Positions 7,432-17,150 of a stretch of 64,000 bases of DNA are shown piece after piece. Made by a program: the position numbers and the translations under genes. The notes beneath the pieces were generated by a model. It was not told the DNA's origin. It worked only from the letters and a program-made list of their open reading frames with translations, and made no database searches. Location: contig DASXUX010000030.1 of the NCBI GenBank assembly GCA_036504595.1, positions 372,001 to 436,000 of the forward strand, written 5' to 3'. The stretch comes from DASXUX01 sp036504595. Its GTDB lineage: Bacteria; Planctomycetota; SZUA-567; H5-PLA8. Within the stretch, counting starts at the first letter, position 1, and every line of letters begins with the position of its first letter.

Positions 7432-7614
7432 TCATGGCAACTTCGGAACTGTCTTTACACCCGCCTTCCGGAGGACCATGACTTCCCTTGCACTTGCCAC
7501 CGTCACCGCATCGAGCTTCTTGCTGTATACGACATACAGACGACCCTGCGGTTTTTCGACGATGCGCAGATCATCGACTGGCCATCCCTGTAGTTTGGTC
7601 TTCTTCTTCGCCAT
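7432..7614 (-). CDS. Small conserved-looking hypothetical protein, 60 residues
   Basis: Starts MAKKKTKLQGWPVDDLRIVE and continues with YVVYSKKLDAVTVASAREVMVLRKAGVKTVPKLP. Basic and soluble, no signal peptide. GGAG a few bases before ATG 7614 supports this start over the longer open frame. Divergent from the cytochrome gene. Function unknown. Confidence 0.55.
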   Translation of the reverse strand: MAKKKTKLQGWPVDDLRIVEKPQGRLYVVYSKKLDAVTVASAREVMVLRKAGVKTVPKLP

Positions 7615-7751
7615 CTCCGTCTCCGAGGCCAGCGTCTCAGGTGAGAAGCTTAGCGCGAAACCCTCCCCCAGAAAACTATAGCTTCCGCCCTGCCCGCGGC
7701 GTATTCTACGGCAGTTATCTTCAGCGGCTGATTTGGCAAGGGAGCCAACCC

Positions 7752-10694
7752 ATGAGAAATGCAATTCTCGCGTCTCTGTTCCTGATCGCGTCGTTGGCGG
7801 GCGCGGGACAAACGGCCGATGCGCCGCCGAATCTGGCCAAGTCTGCCAAGATCACGGCCAGCACGTTCTTCAGCGACATCTATAAGCCGGAACTGGCGGT
7901 CACCGGCGGCAACGTTCCGCCGGGGGGCGAGGGCGGCGAATGGGCCATGAAAGCCGCGACAAGCGGCTGGTTCGAAATGAATTGGGAGCAGCCTGTCGAA
8001 GCGGCTCAGATCATCTATGCCTGCCGCACGCACAGCCCGATTCTGGAATGCTTCAAGGGCTATGCCGTCTACGCCAACGGCCAGGATAAGCCCATCGCCA
8101 CTGGAACGTTCGAACGCCGCTACGGCCCGCAGAAGATCGACTTCCCCAAGCAGCCCGTCACCAAACTTCGCATCGAGTTCCTTTCGTCGTATCCGGAGTC
8201 GCCCAATCCGGGCGCCTCGCAGATTTCCGTGCATGCAATGGCTCTGACCGACGCTCAACTGGCTCAGATGGGCATGCCGCCCGGAGAGAAAGGCGAGAAA
8301 TCGCTGGCCCTGCGCAAAGACCTGCTCGACGGCAAGTTCGGCTTCAAGCAAATCTTTTTGGTCAAACGCAAGCCGCTCGATCTGTCGCACGTTTACGTCT
8401 ATCACGTCGAAGGCTATCGCCCCGGCGGCGGACTTTATCTTTTCACACCAGACGAAAAACAGGGCGAGCTGAAGTGCATCTTCGACGCCGGCGAGGGAAT
8501 GATCACGACGGCCGACCTGTCGTACGATGGCAAAGAGATCGTTTTCGCGCTGCGCCGCGGCGGGCACGTGGCGTCGAATCCGGTCGCGCACATCGAAGAC
8601 ATTTCGCAGTACCCCGAGGAGTCCAGCAACTACCAGGTGCTGCGCATCAACATCGACGGCTCCGGCCTGACGCAGTTGACGCATGGCCCGTGCAACAATC
8701 TCGACCCCTGCTGGCTGCCGGATGGCGGCATCGCGTTCATCTCCGACCGCAAGCCGGCGTATGCCTACTGCTACGTGGTCACCTCGCCGGTGCTCTACCG
8801 GATGGAACGCGACGGCACGAAGCAGAAACGCCTCTCGGCCAATTACTTGATGGACTTCACGCCAGGGGTGCTTAACAACGGGCGCATCATCTACACGCGT
8901 TGGGAGTACGTGGACCGGCCGGCGATCCCGATTCAAAGTCTCTGGACGATCAACCCCGACGGCACGAACCTGGCCGGCTACTACGGCAACCGTGTGCTGA
9001 GTCCCGCGACGTTCATGCATGCCCGCCCGCTGCCGAACAGCAATTCGGTGCTCTGTACGCTGACCTCTCACAATGGGCCCTGCCGCGGTGCCATCGGGAT
9101 GATCGATCCGAGTCTCGGCACCAATTCGCAGGCCGCGATCCGCAATCTGACGCCTGAGGTCAATATCGGAAAAGTTGATAAGGGCGACGGCAACAGCATC
9201 CGCGGGCCGTACGAAAACCCGTTCCCGATTGACGACCAGCATTTCCTGGTTTCAAAGGCCGGCACGGTCCAGCTTCGCGATTTCGACGCCAACGCCGCAT
9301 CGCTGCTGGTCCCGGAGGGCGGAATGGGCTTCTACAGTCCACAGCCGGTCTGGAAGCGGACTCCGCCGCGCGTGATCGGCGGCGGCATCATCGACAACAC
9401 CGTGGAGCTTCCCCAGGACGGCAGCGTTTCGGGCAAGTGGGCGAGCCTGTACATGCAGGACGTTTACAACGGCTTGGAACCGCACGTGAAGCGCGGCGAA
9501 GTCAAACAGATCGCCATTGTGCAGGAAATGGAAAAGAGCACGCACACGCCGCAGAACAACAAAAATCCCGACAAGCCCGGCATGCGCAACATCGCCGTCT
9601 TCGGCTTCCAGTTCCCGCTCGTTTCCTGCGGAGCCACCTACGCGCCCAAAAAAGTCTGGGGCTTCGCCGACGTGAAACCCGATGGCAGCGCGGCCTTCCG
9701 CGTGCCTTCCGAAGTCCCGATTTATTTCCTGGCGCTCGACGCCGAAGGCCGCGCCGTGCAGCGCATGCGCTCCTTTACGCACTTGATGCCCGGCGAAATT
9801 CAGGGCTGCGTGGGCTGTCATTCCGACCGCAATACCGTGACGCCCAGCATGGACAAGCCGCGCAACGTGACGCCGCAGGAGCTGAAGAAGCCGGCCTGGG
9901 GCGTGAAAGGTTTCAGCTACCGGGAAGTCGTGCAGGGCGTCTTCGATAAGCACTGCATTTCCTGCCACAACGAACGCGACGAGCAGGGCAAGGTGGACCT
10001 GACCGGCGACATGACCGACTTCTTCAACGTCTCCTACGACATCCTGTGCCGCACCGGCACGCAGGGCGTGAAGAGATGGCTGGACCACGGCAGTCCCTTA
10101 GGCGCCGGCAGAGGCGACAAAGTTCGCGGCATGAGCCCCTGGGTCGAGTGGATCTGGACGATCAACGGCGCTGAAGAAAATATTCTGGAGATCGCTCCGC
10201 GGCGTTGGGGCAGTCCCGCGAGCAAGCTGACCGAGATCATTCGCAGCGGACATCCGGACAAGGACGGCAAGGCTCGTTGCAACGTTCCCGACGAAGACCG
10301 CCGCCGCGTGTACCTGTGGATGGACCTGAACATTCCGTACTACGGCACCTCATCGTCCAACCATAAGGAGCAGCTTGGCAGCCGCCGCATGCTGCCGCTC
10401 GACCTGGACAAGACGCTCAGCGAAGTCGCCGAACGCCGCTGCGCCGAGTGCCACAAGGACGGCATCCCTCGCAAGTTCTACACGCGCGTGATGAACCCCG
10501 AGAAGAACAACTTCCTCCTCGCGCCTCTGGCCAAGAGCGCCGGCGGGCTGGAGAAATGCGGCAAGGCGGTCTTCGCCGATACGAAGGATGCGGACTACCA
10601 GAAGATCATCAAGACTTTTGAGCCGATTCACGCGCTGCTGAAGGAACGGCCGAGGCCCGACATGGAAGACTATGTGCCGATCTGCAAGCCGTAA
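7752..10694 (+). CDS. Secreted multihaem cytochrome c with hydrazine-synthase-alpha-like propeller
   Basis: 980 residues with a Sec signal peptide (ILASLFLIASLAGAGQTADA). An N-terminal discoidin-like region (NLAKSAKITASTFFSDIYKPELAV...GWFEMNWEQP) is followed by a TolB/HzsA-middle-domain-like propeller (LYLFTPDEKQG, ILRRGGH-type repeats, SLWTINPDGTNLAGYYGN). The C-terminal part carries CVGCH (about residue 685), CISCH (about 734) and CAECH (about 896), which are haem c attachment sites. Family members are common in planctomycetes, and the resemblance to HzsA does not imply anammox: no hydrazine synthase beta/gamma genes are here. Start at ATG 7752 after GGAGCC. A periplasmic redox role is inferred. 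Confidence 0.82.
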   Translation: MRNAILASLFLIASLAGAGQTADAPPNLAKSAKITASTFFSDIYKPELAVTGGNVPPGGEGGEWAMKAATSGWFEMNWEQPVEAAQIIYACRTHSPILECFKGYAVYANGQDKPIATGTFERRYGPQKIDFPKQPVTKLRIEFLSSYPESPNPGASQISVHAMALTDAQLAQMGMPPGEKGEKSLALRKDLLDGKFGFKQIFLVKRKPLDLSHVYVYHVEGYRPGGGLYLFTPDEKQGELKCIFDAGEGMITTADLSYDGKEIVFALRRGGHVASNPVAHIEDISQYPEESSNYQVLRINIDGSGLTQLTHGPCNNLDPCWLPDGGIAFISDRKPAYAYCYVVTSPVLYRMERDGTKQKRLSANYLMDFTPGVLNNGRIIYTRWEYVDRPAIPIQSLWTINPDGTNLAGYYGNRVLSPATFMHARPLPNSNSVLCTLTSHNGPCRGAIGMIDPSLGTNSQAAIRNLTPEVNIGKVDKGDGNSIRGPYENPFPIDDQHFLVSKAGTVQLRDFDANAASLLVPEGGMGFYSPQPVWKRTPPRVIGGGIIDNTVELPQDGSVSGKWASLYMQDVYNGLEPHVKRGEVKQIAIVQEMEKSTHTPQNNKNPDKPGMRNIAVFGFQFPLVSCGATYAPKKVWGFADVKPDGSAAFRVPSEVPIYFLALDAEGRAVQRMRSFTHLMPGEIQGCVGCHSDRNTVTPSMDKPRNVTPQELKKPAWGVKGFSYREVVQGVFDKHCISCHNERDEQGKVDLTGDMTDFFNVSYDILCRTGTQGVKRWLDHGSPLGAGRGDKVRGMSPWVEWIWTINGAEENILEIAPRRWGSPASKLTEIIRSGHPDKDGKARCNVPDEDRRRVYLWMDLNIPYYGTSSSNHKEQLGSRRMLPLDLDKTLSEVAERRCAECHKDGIPRKFYTRVMNPEKNNFLLAPLAKSAGGLEKCGKAVFADTKDADYQKIIKTFEPIHALLKERPRPDMEDYVPICKP

Positions 10695-10704
10695 AATAAA
10701 GGAG

Positions 10705-10752
10705 CCCCGGGCGCCCTCGCCCGGGGTCCATCGGCGGGCGTGGGCGCCCGCC
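10705..10752. repeat. Two adjacent GC-rich hairpins after the cytochrome gene
   Basis: CCCCGGGC/GCCCGGGG (10705-10726) and GGCGGGCG/CGCCCGCC (10733-10752). They lie between two convergent genes and could terminate transcription, but no T-run follows, so a palindromic-element origin is equally likely. Confidence 0.65.
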
Positions 10753-10767
10753 ACTCCTGACAGTTGC

Positions 10768-11196
10768 TTAGAGTTGTTGGGTATTCTGATTGTTCTGTCG
10801 GAAGTTGCCCGCTCCGCCGCCGTGAGCGGCTCGGGCGGCCTGAATCGCGGCCTTCAGCGCTTCGCGGTCGGCCTTCAAGGTTTCACGGTCTTTCTGGAAG
10901 GTCTCGCGAACACCCTGCAGCGCACCCTTCGCGCCCTGCAACTGGCCTTGCACTTTGGTCAGATCGTTCTTCGCGGCGTTCAGATCGCCGATCAGTTTTT
11001 GAGCAGCATTCTTCACGTCGGCTGGAGCGTTCGGGTGCTTGTTCAAGCCTTCCTGAATTCGTTCGAGCGCTTTTTCGATCCGCTGCTCGACTTCGCCGAT
11101 CTTCTGCCCGTTGTGAGCGCCCTCGCCGGCAAACGCCGACGTGCCGATCACCATCAGAGCGCACGCGCACAGGGTTGTCAGGATGCTGGTCTTCAT
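10768..11196 (-). CDS. Small periplasmic coiled-coil protein
   Basis: 142 residues: a signal peptide (SILTTLCACALMVIGTSAFAG), then an almost wholly helical heptad-rich region (KIGEVEQRIEKALERIQEGL ... VQGQLQGAKGALQGVRETFQ) and a Gln/Asn-rich tail. GGAGGAAAAC precedes ATG 11196. It may be a structural or chaperone-like periplasmic protein. No family recognised. Confidence 0.7.
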   Translation of the reverse strand: MKTSILTTLCACALMVIGTSAFAGEGAHNGQKIGEVEQRIEKALERIQEGLNKHPNAPADVKNAAQKLIGDLNAAKNDLTKVQGQLQGAKGALQGVRETFQKDRETLKADREALKAAIQAARAAHGGGAGNFRQNNQNTQQL

Positions 11197-11456
11197 CGGG
11201 TTTTCCTCCACGTTGGTTCCTGCTTCCCGAGGGGAGCAACCTTGATGCCACTGAGATCTTCATGCGAGCCAAACCCGCAACCTCTGCCGCATCCATCGCT
11301 TGGGCGAGATCCGTTGAGAATTGCGGAGGTGCAGCCGTCTGTCGGAAGAGCCTACACCGCGTGGGGAATCTCAGCCCAACGCGGAGTTGCGCCGCGGTGT
11401 AGAGAAGTTAGCATCCTGCTGCACCCAAGACGTCGTTCCCATAAAGGAGAAATCTG

Positions 11457-14400
11457 ATGCTGCGTGCCCTTAGCCTGTGGACTGTTCTCGCCGCGCTGCT
11501 GCTGGTCGTTGCGCCGGCTCGAGCTGCTGACGAAAGCGCCGACGCGCGCGAAGTTCTGCAACTCGCCGGATTGCGCGCCGGTCTGTGCGTGCATCTGGGC
11601 TGCGGACGCGACGGCAGCGCGGGCCTGACGGCAGCGCTCGCCGAAAGCGGCACGATCTCCGTGCACGGGATCGCGCTGGATGAAGCGTCTCTGACTCGCG
11701 CGAGAAAAGCGATCGAAGACCGCGGCGTGATCGGCAAGGCTCTGGCCGAATGCATCGCCGTCAACCCGCTGCCGTACCTCGCCGACCTCGTCAACGTGGT
11801 CGTCGTCGAAGACATGCCGGCGCTCGCCGCCAAGGGTCTGACCAAAGACGAAATCCTGCGCGTGATCGCCCCGAACGGCTCGCTGTGCGTGAAGGAAGCC
11901 GGCAAGTGGGCCAAGACCGTCAAGCCGCGCCCGAAGGACATGGACGACTGGACGCATCCGTTCCACGGCGCGGATTACAACATGGTCTCGAACGACAAGG
12001 CGCTGAAGTTCCCGATCGGCTTCCGCTGGATCGACGGCATTCCCGTGAACATCAACATGTGGGCCGCCTGCCGCGGCTGGGTCGTTGCGGGCGGGCGCTG
12101 CTACACGCTGAGCAGCAACGAACTGGATAACGTTCTGCCGGGGAAAGGCAAGACGCACTACTTGAGCGCCCGCGACGCCTTCAACGGCTTGCCGCTGTGG
12201 AAAGTGAAACTGGAGACCACCGACGACGGCGCGCATCTGACGTGGCGCAATGCCGGCCCGGTCGTGGCGGACGACGAACGCGCCTATGCCGTGCAAGACA
12301 ACAAGCTGATCATCGTCGATGGCCCGACGGGCAAGATTCTGGCGACCTGCAACACGAAGTACAAGCCGCACCGCGTGGCGCTGCTCGATGGCGTGCTCCT
12401 GGCGGCGTGCTGGGAAGAACGCGAATCGACAAACGATGGCGTCGAAGGCGGCAGCTTGTGGGCGACCTGGATCCCCAAATCGACCAACGGAACGGTTGAA
12501 GCCTACGACTGCAAGACGGGCCAGCAGAAATGGTCCGCGTCCATGCCGGCGTACACGCTCGCCGCGGCGGATAAAGTCGTTTACGTGCTGACGCACGTGG
12601 GCGCGCCGATGAACGACAAGGACATGGAGAACGAGTTCAACTCTTTGCTCGAACGCGAACTGAAAGCTGAACTCGCCAAGCAAGCCGAGAAGGAAGCTAA
12701 GAAAGAGGATACGAAGGACGCCGCAAAGGAACTGGCCGGGGACACGAAGAAAGCCGAGCCCGTACAGGAGAAGCCCAAGGATCCAATGCTCGCCCTCGCT
12801 CAGGACATGGCCAAGAAAATTGCTCCCGATTACGCGAAGGAGACGGGCAAGGACGCAACGAAGGAAGAGCCTTGGAAAGGCTCCTGGAAGAAGCTCACCA
12901 AGAGCCAGAAAGACCCGCTGCCCTCCGCTCTGCGCCAGCGCTGGGACCGGCAGGTCGTCGCGTTGGATTTGCAGACCGGAAAAGAAAAGTGGCGCACACC
13001 GTTCTCAAAGCTTGGCAGCAAAGTGGACATGGAACTCGGCTGCGCCGGCCCCGGTTACGTCATCGTCTACAAGCGCGACGAACGCGGCGTGACGGCGCTC
13101 TCCGCAGCCGATGGCTCCGTTCTCTGGCAGCAGAAAGGCAGCAACACCTGGACGCCCGTCGTTGACGGGATGCTCTGGGCCAATGGCAAGAAGTTCGATC
13201 CCCTGACCGGCGCGGTGAAGGCCAACATACCGATCAACCCCGGCGATCAGGGCTGCACGCCGTCTGTGGTCGTCAACAACATCATTACGCGCACCCGCGG
13301 CTGCGGCTATGAACAGCTCATCGAGGAGCCCAATAAGCCCGCGACAAAGAAGGACCTCCGGTACACCGGCGCGCGCGGCGGCTGCATGCTGGGTATGGTG
13401 CCGGCCAACGGCATGTTTTACACCGCTCAGAACAACTGCCGCTGCTCGCCCGGCCAGATCTACGGCTTCCTCGCCGTCGGCCCGTGCGGCCAGTGGCCCA
13501 CCGAGGCTGACTACAAGGCTCCGCATCCGATCGAAAAAGGCCCGGCGTTCGGCAAGGTCGAGGAACTGCCCGTGTCGGCCGACGACTGGCCCAGCTTCCG
13601 CGCCAACGCCGAACGCAGCGCCGGGACCGCAACCAAAGGCCCGTCGGCTTTGAAGGAAATCTGGAAGACGCAGGCCGCTGTCCCGGCTTCGGGCCCGCTC
13701 GCTGAAACTTGGCGCGCGCGGTTGGCATCCTGCGTGACGGCCCCCGTCAGCGCGGCAGGGCTGGTCTTCGTTGGCGGAAGCGATACCGCACAAGTCATCG
13801 CTTTGGACGGCGCGACGGGCAAGAAAGCCTGGACGACGACGATTGGCGGTCGCATCGATACGCCGCCGACGATTGTTCGTGGCGTGGCCCTCGTCGGTTC
13901 GCACGACGGCTGGGTGTATGCGTTGAGCGCCAAAGACGGCCAGTTCGTGTACCGCACGCGTGTCGCTCCGTGGGAACGCAAGCTCATGGCCTACGGGCAG
14001 GTCGAATCGGTCTGGCCGGCGGTGGGAACGGTGCTGGTGCAGGACGGCGTCGCTTATGCCAACGCGGGACGCACCTCCGAATCCGACGGCGGGATCGCCG
14101 TTCTCGCCTTCGATCCGCTGACGGGCGCTCAGGCGTGGGGCAACACGATTGCCGTCGGTCCGCAGCGGCAGAACGACATGCTGGTTCTCAAAGACGGCGC
14201 GCTGGCCTGGTTCCACAAGCGGCTCGATCCGAAAACCGGCAGCATTCGGCCGGACGCGGTGATTCCCGGCGATCATTCGCAAGGCGGGATGATGGACGGC
14301 ACCTGGACGCTCGTCGGCAAGCGCCGCTCGGGCAACGCCTTCGCCATCGGCACGCCGGCCAGCGACAAGAACAAATCGCAGACCGCGCTCGACCTGATGG

Positions 14401-14735
14401 CCTGGAACGATTCGCTGGTCGTCGCGCCCAACTTCGCCATGCCGCGCGAAAAAGCCGACAAGGTCGAAGGAAAAGTCAGCAACAAGGATTTCGCCTGGCA
14501 GCCGCAAGTCTCCGGGCAGGTCGAAGCGATGGCCGTCTGCGGCGACAAGGTCTTCTTTGCTTGCCGCGACAAAGGCGATCACAGCGGCTCCCTGACGATG
14601 GTCTCCGCCAAGGACGGCAAGATGCTGGCCGAAGTGAAACTCCCGGTCGCGCCCACGTACGACGGCCTGTGCGTCGCTCGCGGAAAAGTCTACGTCACGT
14701 TGCAGAACGGGTTTGTTTATTGCTTCGGGGAATGA
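11457..14735 (+). CDS. Secreted fusion of a methyltransferase-like domain and a PQQ-type beta-propeller
   Basis: 1092 residues. A signal peptide (LWTVLAALLLVVAPARA) is followed by a Rossmann-like segment with a SAM-binding-type loop (VHLGCGRDGSAGLTAALAES) and then PQQ/BamB-like propeller repeats (ALDGATGKKAWTTTIGG, ALSAKDGQFVYRTRV, AFDPLTGAQAWGNTI). A Lys/Glu-rich linker at about residues 395-475 interrupts the propeller. A strong AAAGGAGAAA precedes the start. Fusions of this kind occur in planctomycete secreted proteins. Whether the first domain binds SAM outside the cytoplasm is doubtful, so it may be a degenerate fold. A quinone-dependent dehydrogenase or a scaffold role are both possible. 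Confidence 0.8.
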   Translation: MLRALSLWTVLAALLLVVAPARAADESADAREVLQLAGLRAGLCVHLGCGRDGSAGLTAALAESGTISVHGIALDEASLTRARKAIEDRGVIGKALAECIAVNPLPYLADLVNVVVVEDMPALAAKGLTKDEILRVIAPNGSLCVKEAGKWAKTVKPRPKDMDDWTHPFHGADYNMVSNDKALKFPIGFRWIDGIPVNINMWAACRGWVVAGGRCYTLSSNELDNVLPGKGKTHYLSARDAFNGLPLWKVKLETTDDGAHLTWRNAGPVVADDERAYAVQDNKLIIVDGPTGKILATCNTKYKPHRVALLDGVLLAACWEERESTNDGVEGGSLWATWIPKSTNGTVEAYDCKTGQQKWSASMPAYTLAAADKVVYVLTHVGAPMNDKDMENEFNSLLERELKAELAKQAEKEAKKEDTKDAAKELAGDTKKAEPVQEKPKDPMLALAQDMAKKIAPDYAKETGKDATKEEPWKGSWKKLTKSQKDPLPSALRQRWDRQVVALDLQTGKEKWRTPFSKLGSKVDMELGCAGPGYVIVYKRDERGVTALSAADGSVLWQQKGSNTWTPVVDGMLWANGKKFDPLTGAVKANIPINPGDQGCTPSVVVNNIITRTRGCGYEQLIEEPNKPATKKDLRYTGARGGCMLGMVPANGMFYTAQNNCRCSPGQIYGFLAVGPCGQWPTEADYKAPHPIEKGPAFGKVEELPVSADDWPSFRANAERSAGTATKGPSALKEIWKTQAAVPASGPLAETWRARLASCVTAPVSAAGLVFVGGSDTAQVIALDGATGKKAWTTTIGGRIDTPPTIVRGVALVGSHDGWVYALSAKDGQFVYRTRVAPWERKLMAYGQVESVWPAVGTVLVQDGVAYANAGRTSESDGGIAVLAFDPLTGAQAWGNTIAVGPQRQNDMLVLKDGALAWFHKRLDPKTGSIRPDAVIPGDHSQGGMMDGTWTLVGKRRSGNAFAIGTPASDKNKSQTALDLMAWNDSLVVAPNFAMPREKADKVEGKVSNKDFAWQPQVSGQVEAMAVCGDKVFFACRDKGDHSGSLTMVSAKDGKMLAEVKLPVAPTYDGLCVARGKVYVTLQNGFVYCFGE

Positions 14736-14828
14736 TGCGATTTTTGGCCGCAGGTAAAACGCATCCCGGACCCGGCAATGCAGTGTCCTGAACTATGAAG
14801 CTGTATTCTGCTATGGAGGCTGCCGTTT

Positions 14829-16634
14829 ATGGTTAAAAAGTGGTTTTCTATCCCCACCTTGCTCCTGTGCTTGTCCGCGGCCGGCTCCGCGCTGGGCGGC
14901 GAGACCACCGGCACCCCGGCGGATGAGATCCTCGCGCTGGCCAAGGCTTCTTCCGCGCCCGACGCCGCAAAACTTCGAGAACCCTACCTGAAGTTGCAGT
15001 GGCTGCGCGTCACGGGGGCAGCGCCCTGTCCCAAACAGGCTGCCGCCGCACCCGACAAGGACGCCAAGGACGACGAGGAACGCGGGGTCCACGGAGAACG
15101 TTCCGCCCCGTTGACGGAGGACGAGAAGACGAAGCTGAAGGCTTGGTTTGATGCTAAGCCGAAGTTCCGCGAACGCTTTTTGCTGGCCGTCAGCGCCACG
15201 GAAGACGATCTGCCCAACTGCGCGCGCGTGGCCCTCCGGCTGCACGAGAAGTTCCCCAAGGACTGTGAGCCGATCGAGAATCTGCTGCTGGCCTTCTGCA
15301 CCGTTTGGGACGATGAGCAGGTTCTGCGCGTGCTCAACAGCATGGCCATTCCGGAACTGACGCCGCAAACCATCAAGATGTGCTCGCTGGAAGAAGCATT
15401 CGGCTGGTACGTGCAGAATCAGCCGAAGCTGTGCCCCTGGTTCAAACAGACGCCCTGGCGGCTGCTGACTTATGTTGCCGCCGATACTACGGAGCTGACT
15501 GAACGCGAGTGGATCTTCAAAAAGCACAACGTGTTCCGCACCAATCTGGGCACCGTGTACTCCGAAATTGAGTATGACATGAGCAAAGTCAAAGACGCCA
15601 ACTTCGCCGGAAAGGGAAAGATCGGCGGCCACGAGTATACGCTGGCCAACATCAAGCAGTATGGCGGCGTGTGCCGCGACCAAGCCTACTACGCCCGCGC
15701 CGTGTGCCGCAATTTCGGATTGCCCGCCTATATGGCCACCGCTGTGGGAAACTCAGGCATCGGCCACGCCTGGGTCGGCTGGGTCGCCATCGAAGCCGCG
15801 CAGGGCTACAAGCTGTTCAGCCACGGACGCTACGCCAGCGACAACTACTTTACCGCCAATATCCTCGATCCGCAGTCCGGCGACATGATTCTTGATTATC
15901 TGGTGGGGATCGAAGCCAGGGGCCTGTCCGACGAGAAAAGCTACGATGACGCCGAGCTTTACTACCGCGTCTATGAGGAGAATGTGGCGACCCTGCCAAA
16001 ACAGGCGGCGTTGAATCTCTGCATCGCCGCGGTCAAGAAGAACGCCTACCATCGCGCGGCGTGGCTGGCCGTGGGTGACGCAACGGCCGCCGGCGAACTG
16101 CCGCGCGCCTCGGGCGAAGCGCAGTGGCAGTACCTGACCGCCAAGTTCAAGGAATTTCCTGATTTCACGTTCTCGATGCTCTCGCGCTTCTCGAAAATGT
16201 TCAAGACGCCGATGGAGAAGTACACGTTTTACGAAGTGACCTCAAAGCTCTTTGGCGGCCTCAAACGTCAAGATCTGGTGGCCAAGCTGCGCCTGGAAGA
16301 GATTGACATGTGCGCGGCGGAAAACCGCAAAGACCTCGCCGCGCAAGTGGCCCTGACCGGCTTGCAGGAATGCGCGGGCGAAGGCGCCGAAGATGCTCTC
16401 CTGGCCAAAAAAGCAGTGGAGCTTCTGCGTGAACAGAAGCAATCGCAGATGGCCGTCCGGCCCTTGCAGGTCGCGCTCGCCAAGACGCCTAAACTGCGCA
16501 TGAAGATGGTCAATCCGAACTGGACCGCGCTGACGGAAATTCTGCGCGATGTATACAAAGAGATCGGCGATACGAAGAAAGCCGACGCTCTTGATGCCGA
16601 CCTTGAACGAACGTCCAAGTCAGCGGGAAATTGA
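14829..16634 (+). CDS. Secreted transglutaminase-like protein
   Basis: 601 residues with a signal peptide (PTLLLCLSAAGSALGG). The central segment IKQYGGVCRDQAYYARAVCR...GIGHAWVGWV...LDPQSGD matches the Cys-His-Asp triad layout of transglutaminase-like cysteine peptidases (Cys in GVCRDQ, His in GHAWV, probable Asp in LDPQ). N- and C-terminal helical regions look TPR-like. It follows the PQQ-propeller gene on the same strand after 93 bases, so the two may be co-expressed. Likely acts in the periplasm. Substrate unknown. Confidence 0.78.
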   Translation: MVKKWFSIPTLLLCLSAAGSALGGETTGTPADEILALAKASSAPDAAKLREPYLKLQWLRVTGAAPCPKQAAAAPDKDAKDDEERGVHGERSAPLTEDEKTKLKAWFDAKPKFRERFLLAVSATEDDLPNCARVALRLHEKFPKDCEPIENLLLAFCTVWDDEQVLRVLNSMAIPELTPQTIKMCSLEEAFGWYVQNQPKLCPWFKQTPWRLLTYVAADTTELTEREWIFKKHNVFRTNLGTVYSEIEYDMSKVKDANFAGKGKIGGHEYTLANIKQYGGVCRDQAYYARAVCRNFGLPAYMATAVGNSGIGHAWVGWVAIEAAQGYKLFSHGRYASDNYFTANILDPQSGDMILDYLVGIEARGLSDEKSYDDAELYYRVYEENVATLPKQAALNLCIAAVKKNAYHRAAWLAVGDATAAGELPRASGEAQWQYLTAKFKEFPDFTFSMLSRFSKMFKTPMEKYTFYEVTSKLFGGLKRQDLVAKLRLEEIDMCAAENRKDLAAQVALTGLQECAGEGAEDALLAKKAVELLREQKQSQMAVRPLQVALAKTPKLRMKMVNPNWTALTEILRDVYKEIGDTKKADALDADLERTSKSAGN

Positions 16635-16649
16635 ACGAGAATGAGCCGC

Positions 16650-16675
16650 AGATGAATACAAATGGGCACAGATAA
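16650..16675. repeat. Period-10 repeat AGATGAATAC..., left flank of the PIN cassette
   Basis: AGATGAATAC-AAATGGGCAC-AGATAA. Its near-exact inverted copy lies at 17427-17452, so the two copies face each other around the PIN toxin gene pair. Confidence 0.75.
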
Positions 16676-16690
16676 GAAGGGCGCAAGCGT

Positions 16691-17140
16691 GTGAAGCTGC
16701 ACATTTATCTCGACACGTCCGTTTTCAGCGTGCTTCTGGATGAAAGGACTCCCGATCGCCAACAAGCGACGCGGGAGTTTTGGGGAAGACTCTCAGAATT
16801 TGAGGCATGTTCATCTTCGCTGGCTAGAGATGAGCTGCAGCGCACCCAAGACCCAACGCGGCGCACTGAGCTCCTGGAGTTGCTGGATGGACTGCGCCTT
16901 CATCCAGTCACTGCCGAGATGCAGGACTTAGCCGCTGCATATGTTGATGCCGGAATATTCACACCGCTGATGTTGGACGATGCCACTCACGTCGCCGCCG
17001 CAGTGCTCACCCGTCAGGATGTCCTGCTATCCTGGAATTTCAAGCATCTGGTTAATCGCCGCCGCCGCGCTATGATAAACGAGGTCAACGTCCTGCGCGG
17101 CCTGCAAACCATTGAGATTGTGGCCCCGCCGGAGCTTTGA
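16691..17140 (+). CDS. PIN-domain ribonuclease, VapC-type toxin candidate
   Basis: 149 residues. The PIN fold signature is visible: YLDTSVFS near the N-terminus (first acidic residue), an internal glutamate (RDELQR), and LMLDDATHVAAAVLTRQDVLLSWNFKHLVN near the C-terminus. The start is GTG 16691, with AGAAGGG upstream. It is followed after 10 bases by a 70-residue protein in the same direction, which is the likely partner. The pair sits between inverted period-10 repeats. Family members cleave RNA, while toxicity here is inferred. Confidence 0.82.
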   Translation: MKLHIYLDTSVFSVLLDERTPDRQQATREFWGRLSEFEACSSSLARDELQRTQDPTRRTELLELLDGLRLHPVTAEMQDLAAAYVDAGIFTPLMLDDATHVAAAVLTRQDVLLSWNFKHLVNRRRRAMINEVNVLRGLQTIEIVAPPEL

Positions 17141-17150
17141 GGGCAATCGC

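Noticed and set aside
7752..10694. Evidence for anammox metabolism
   Set aside because: HzsA-like domains occur in many non-anammox secreted cytochromes, and hydrazine synthase or dehydrogenase partners are not seen.
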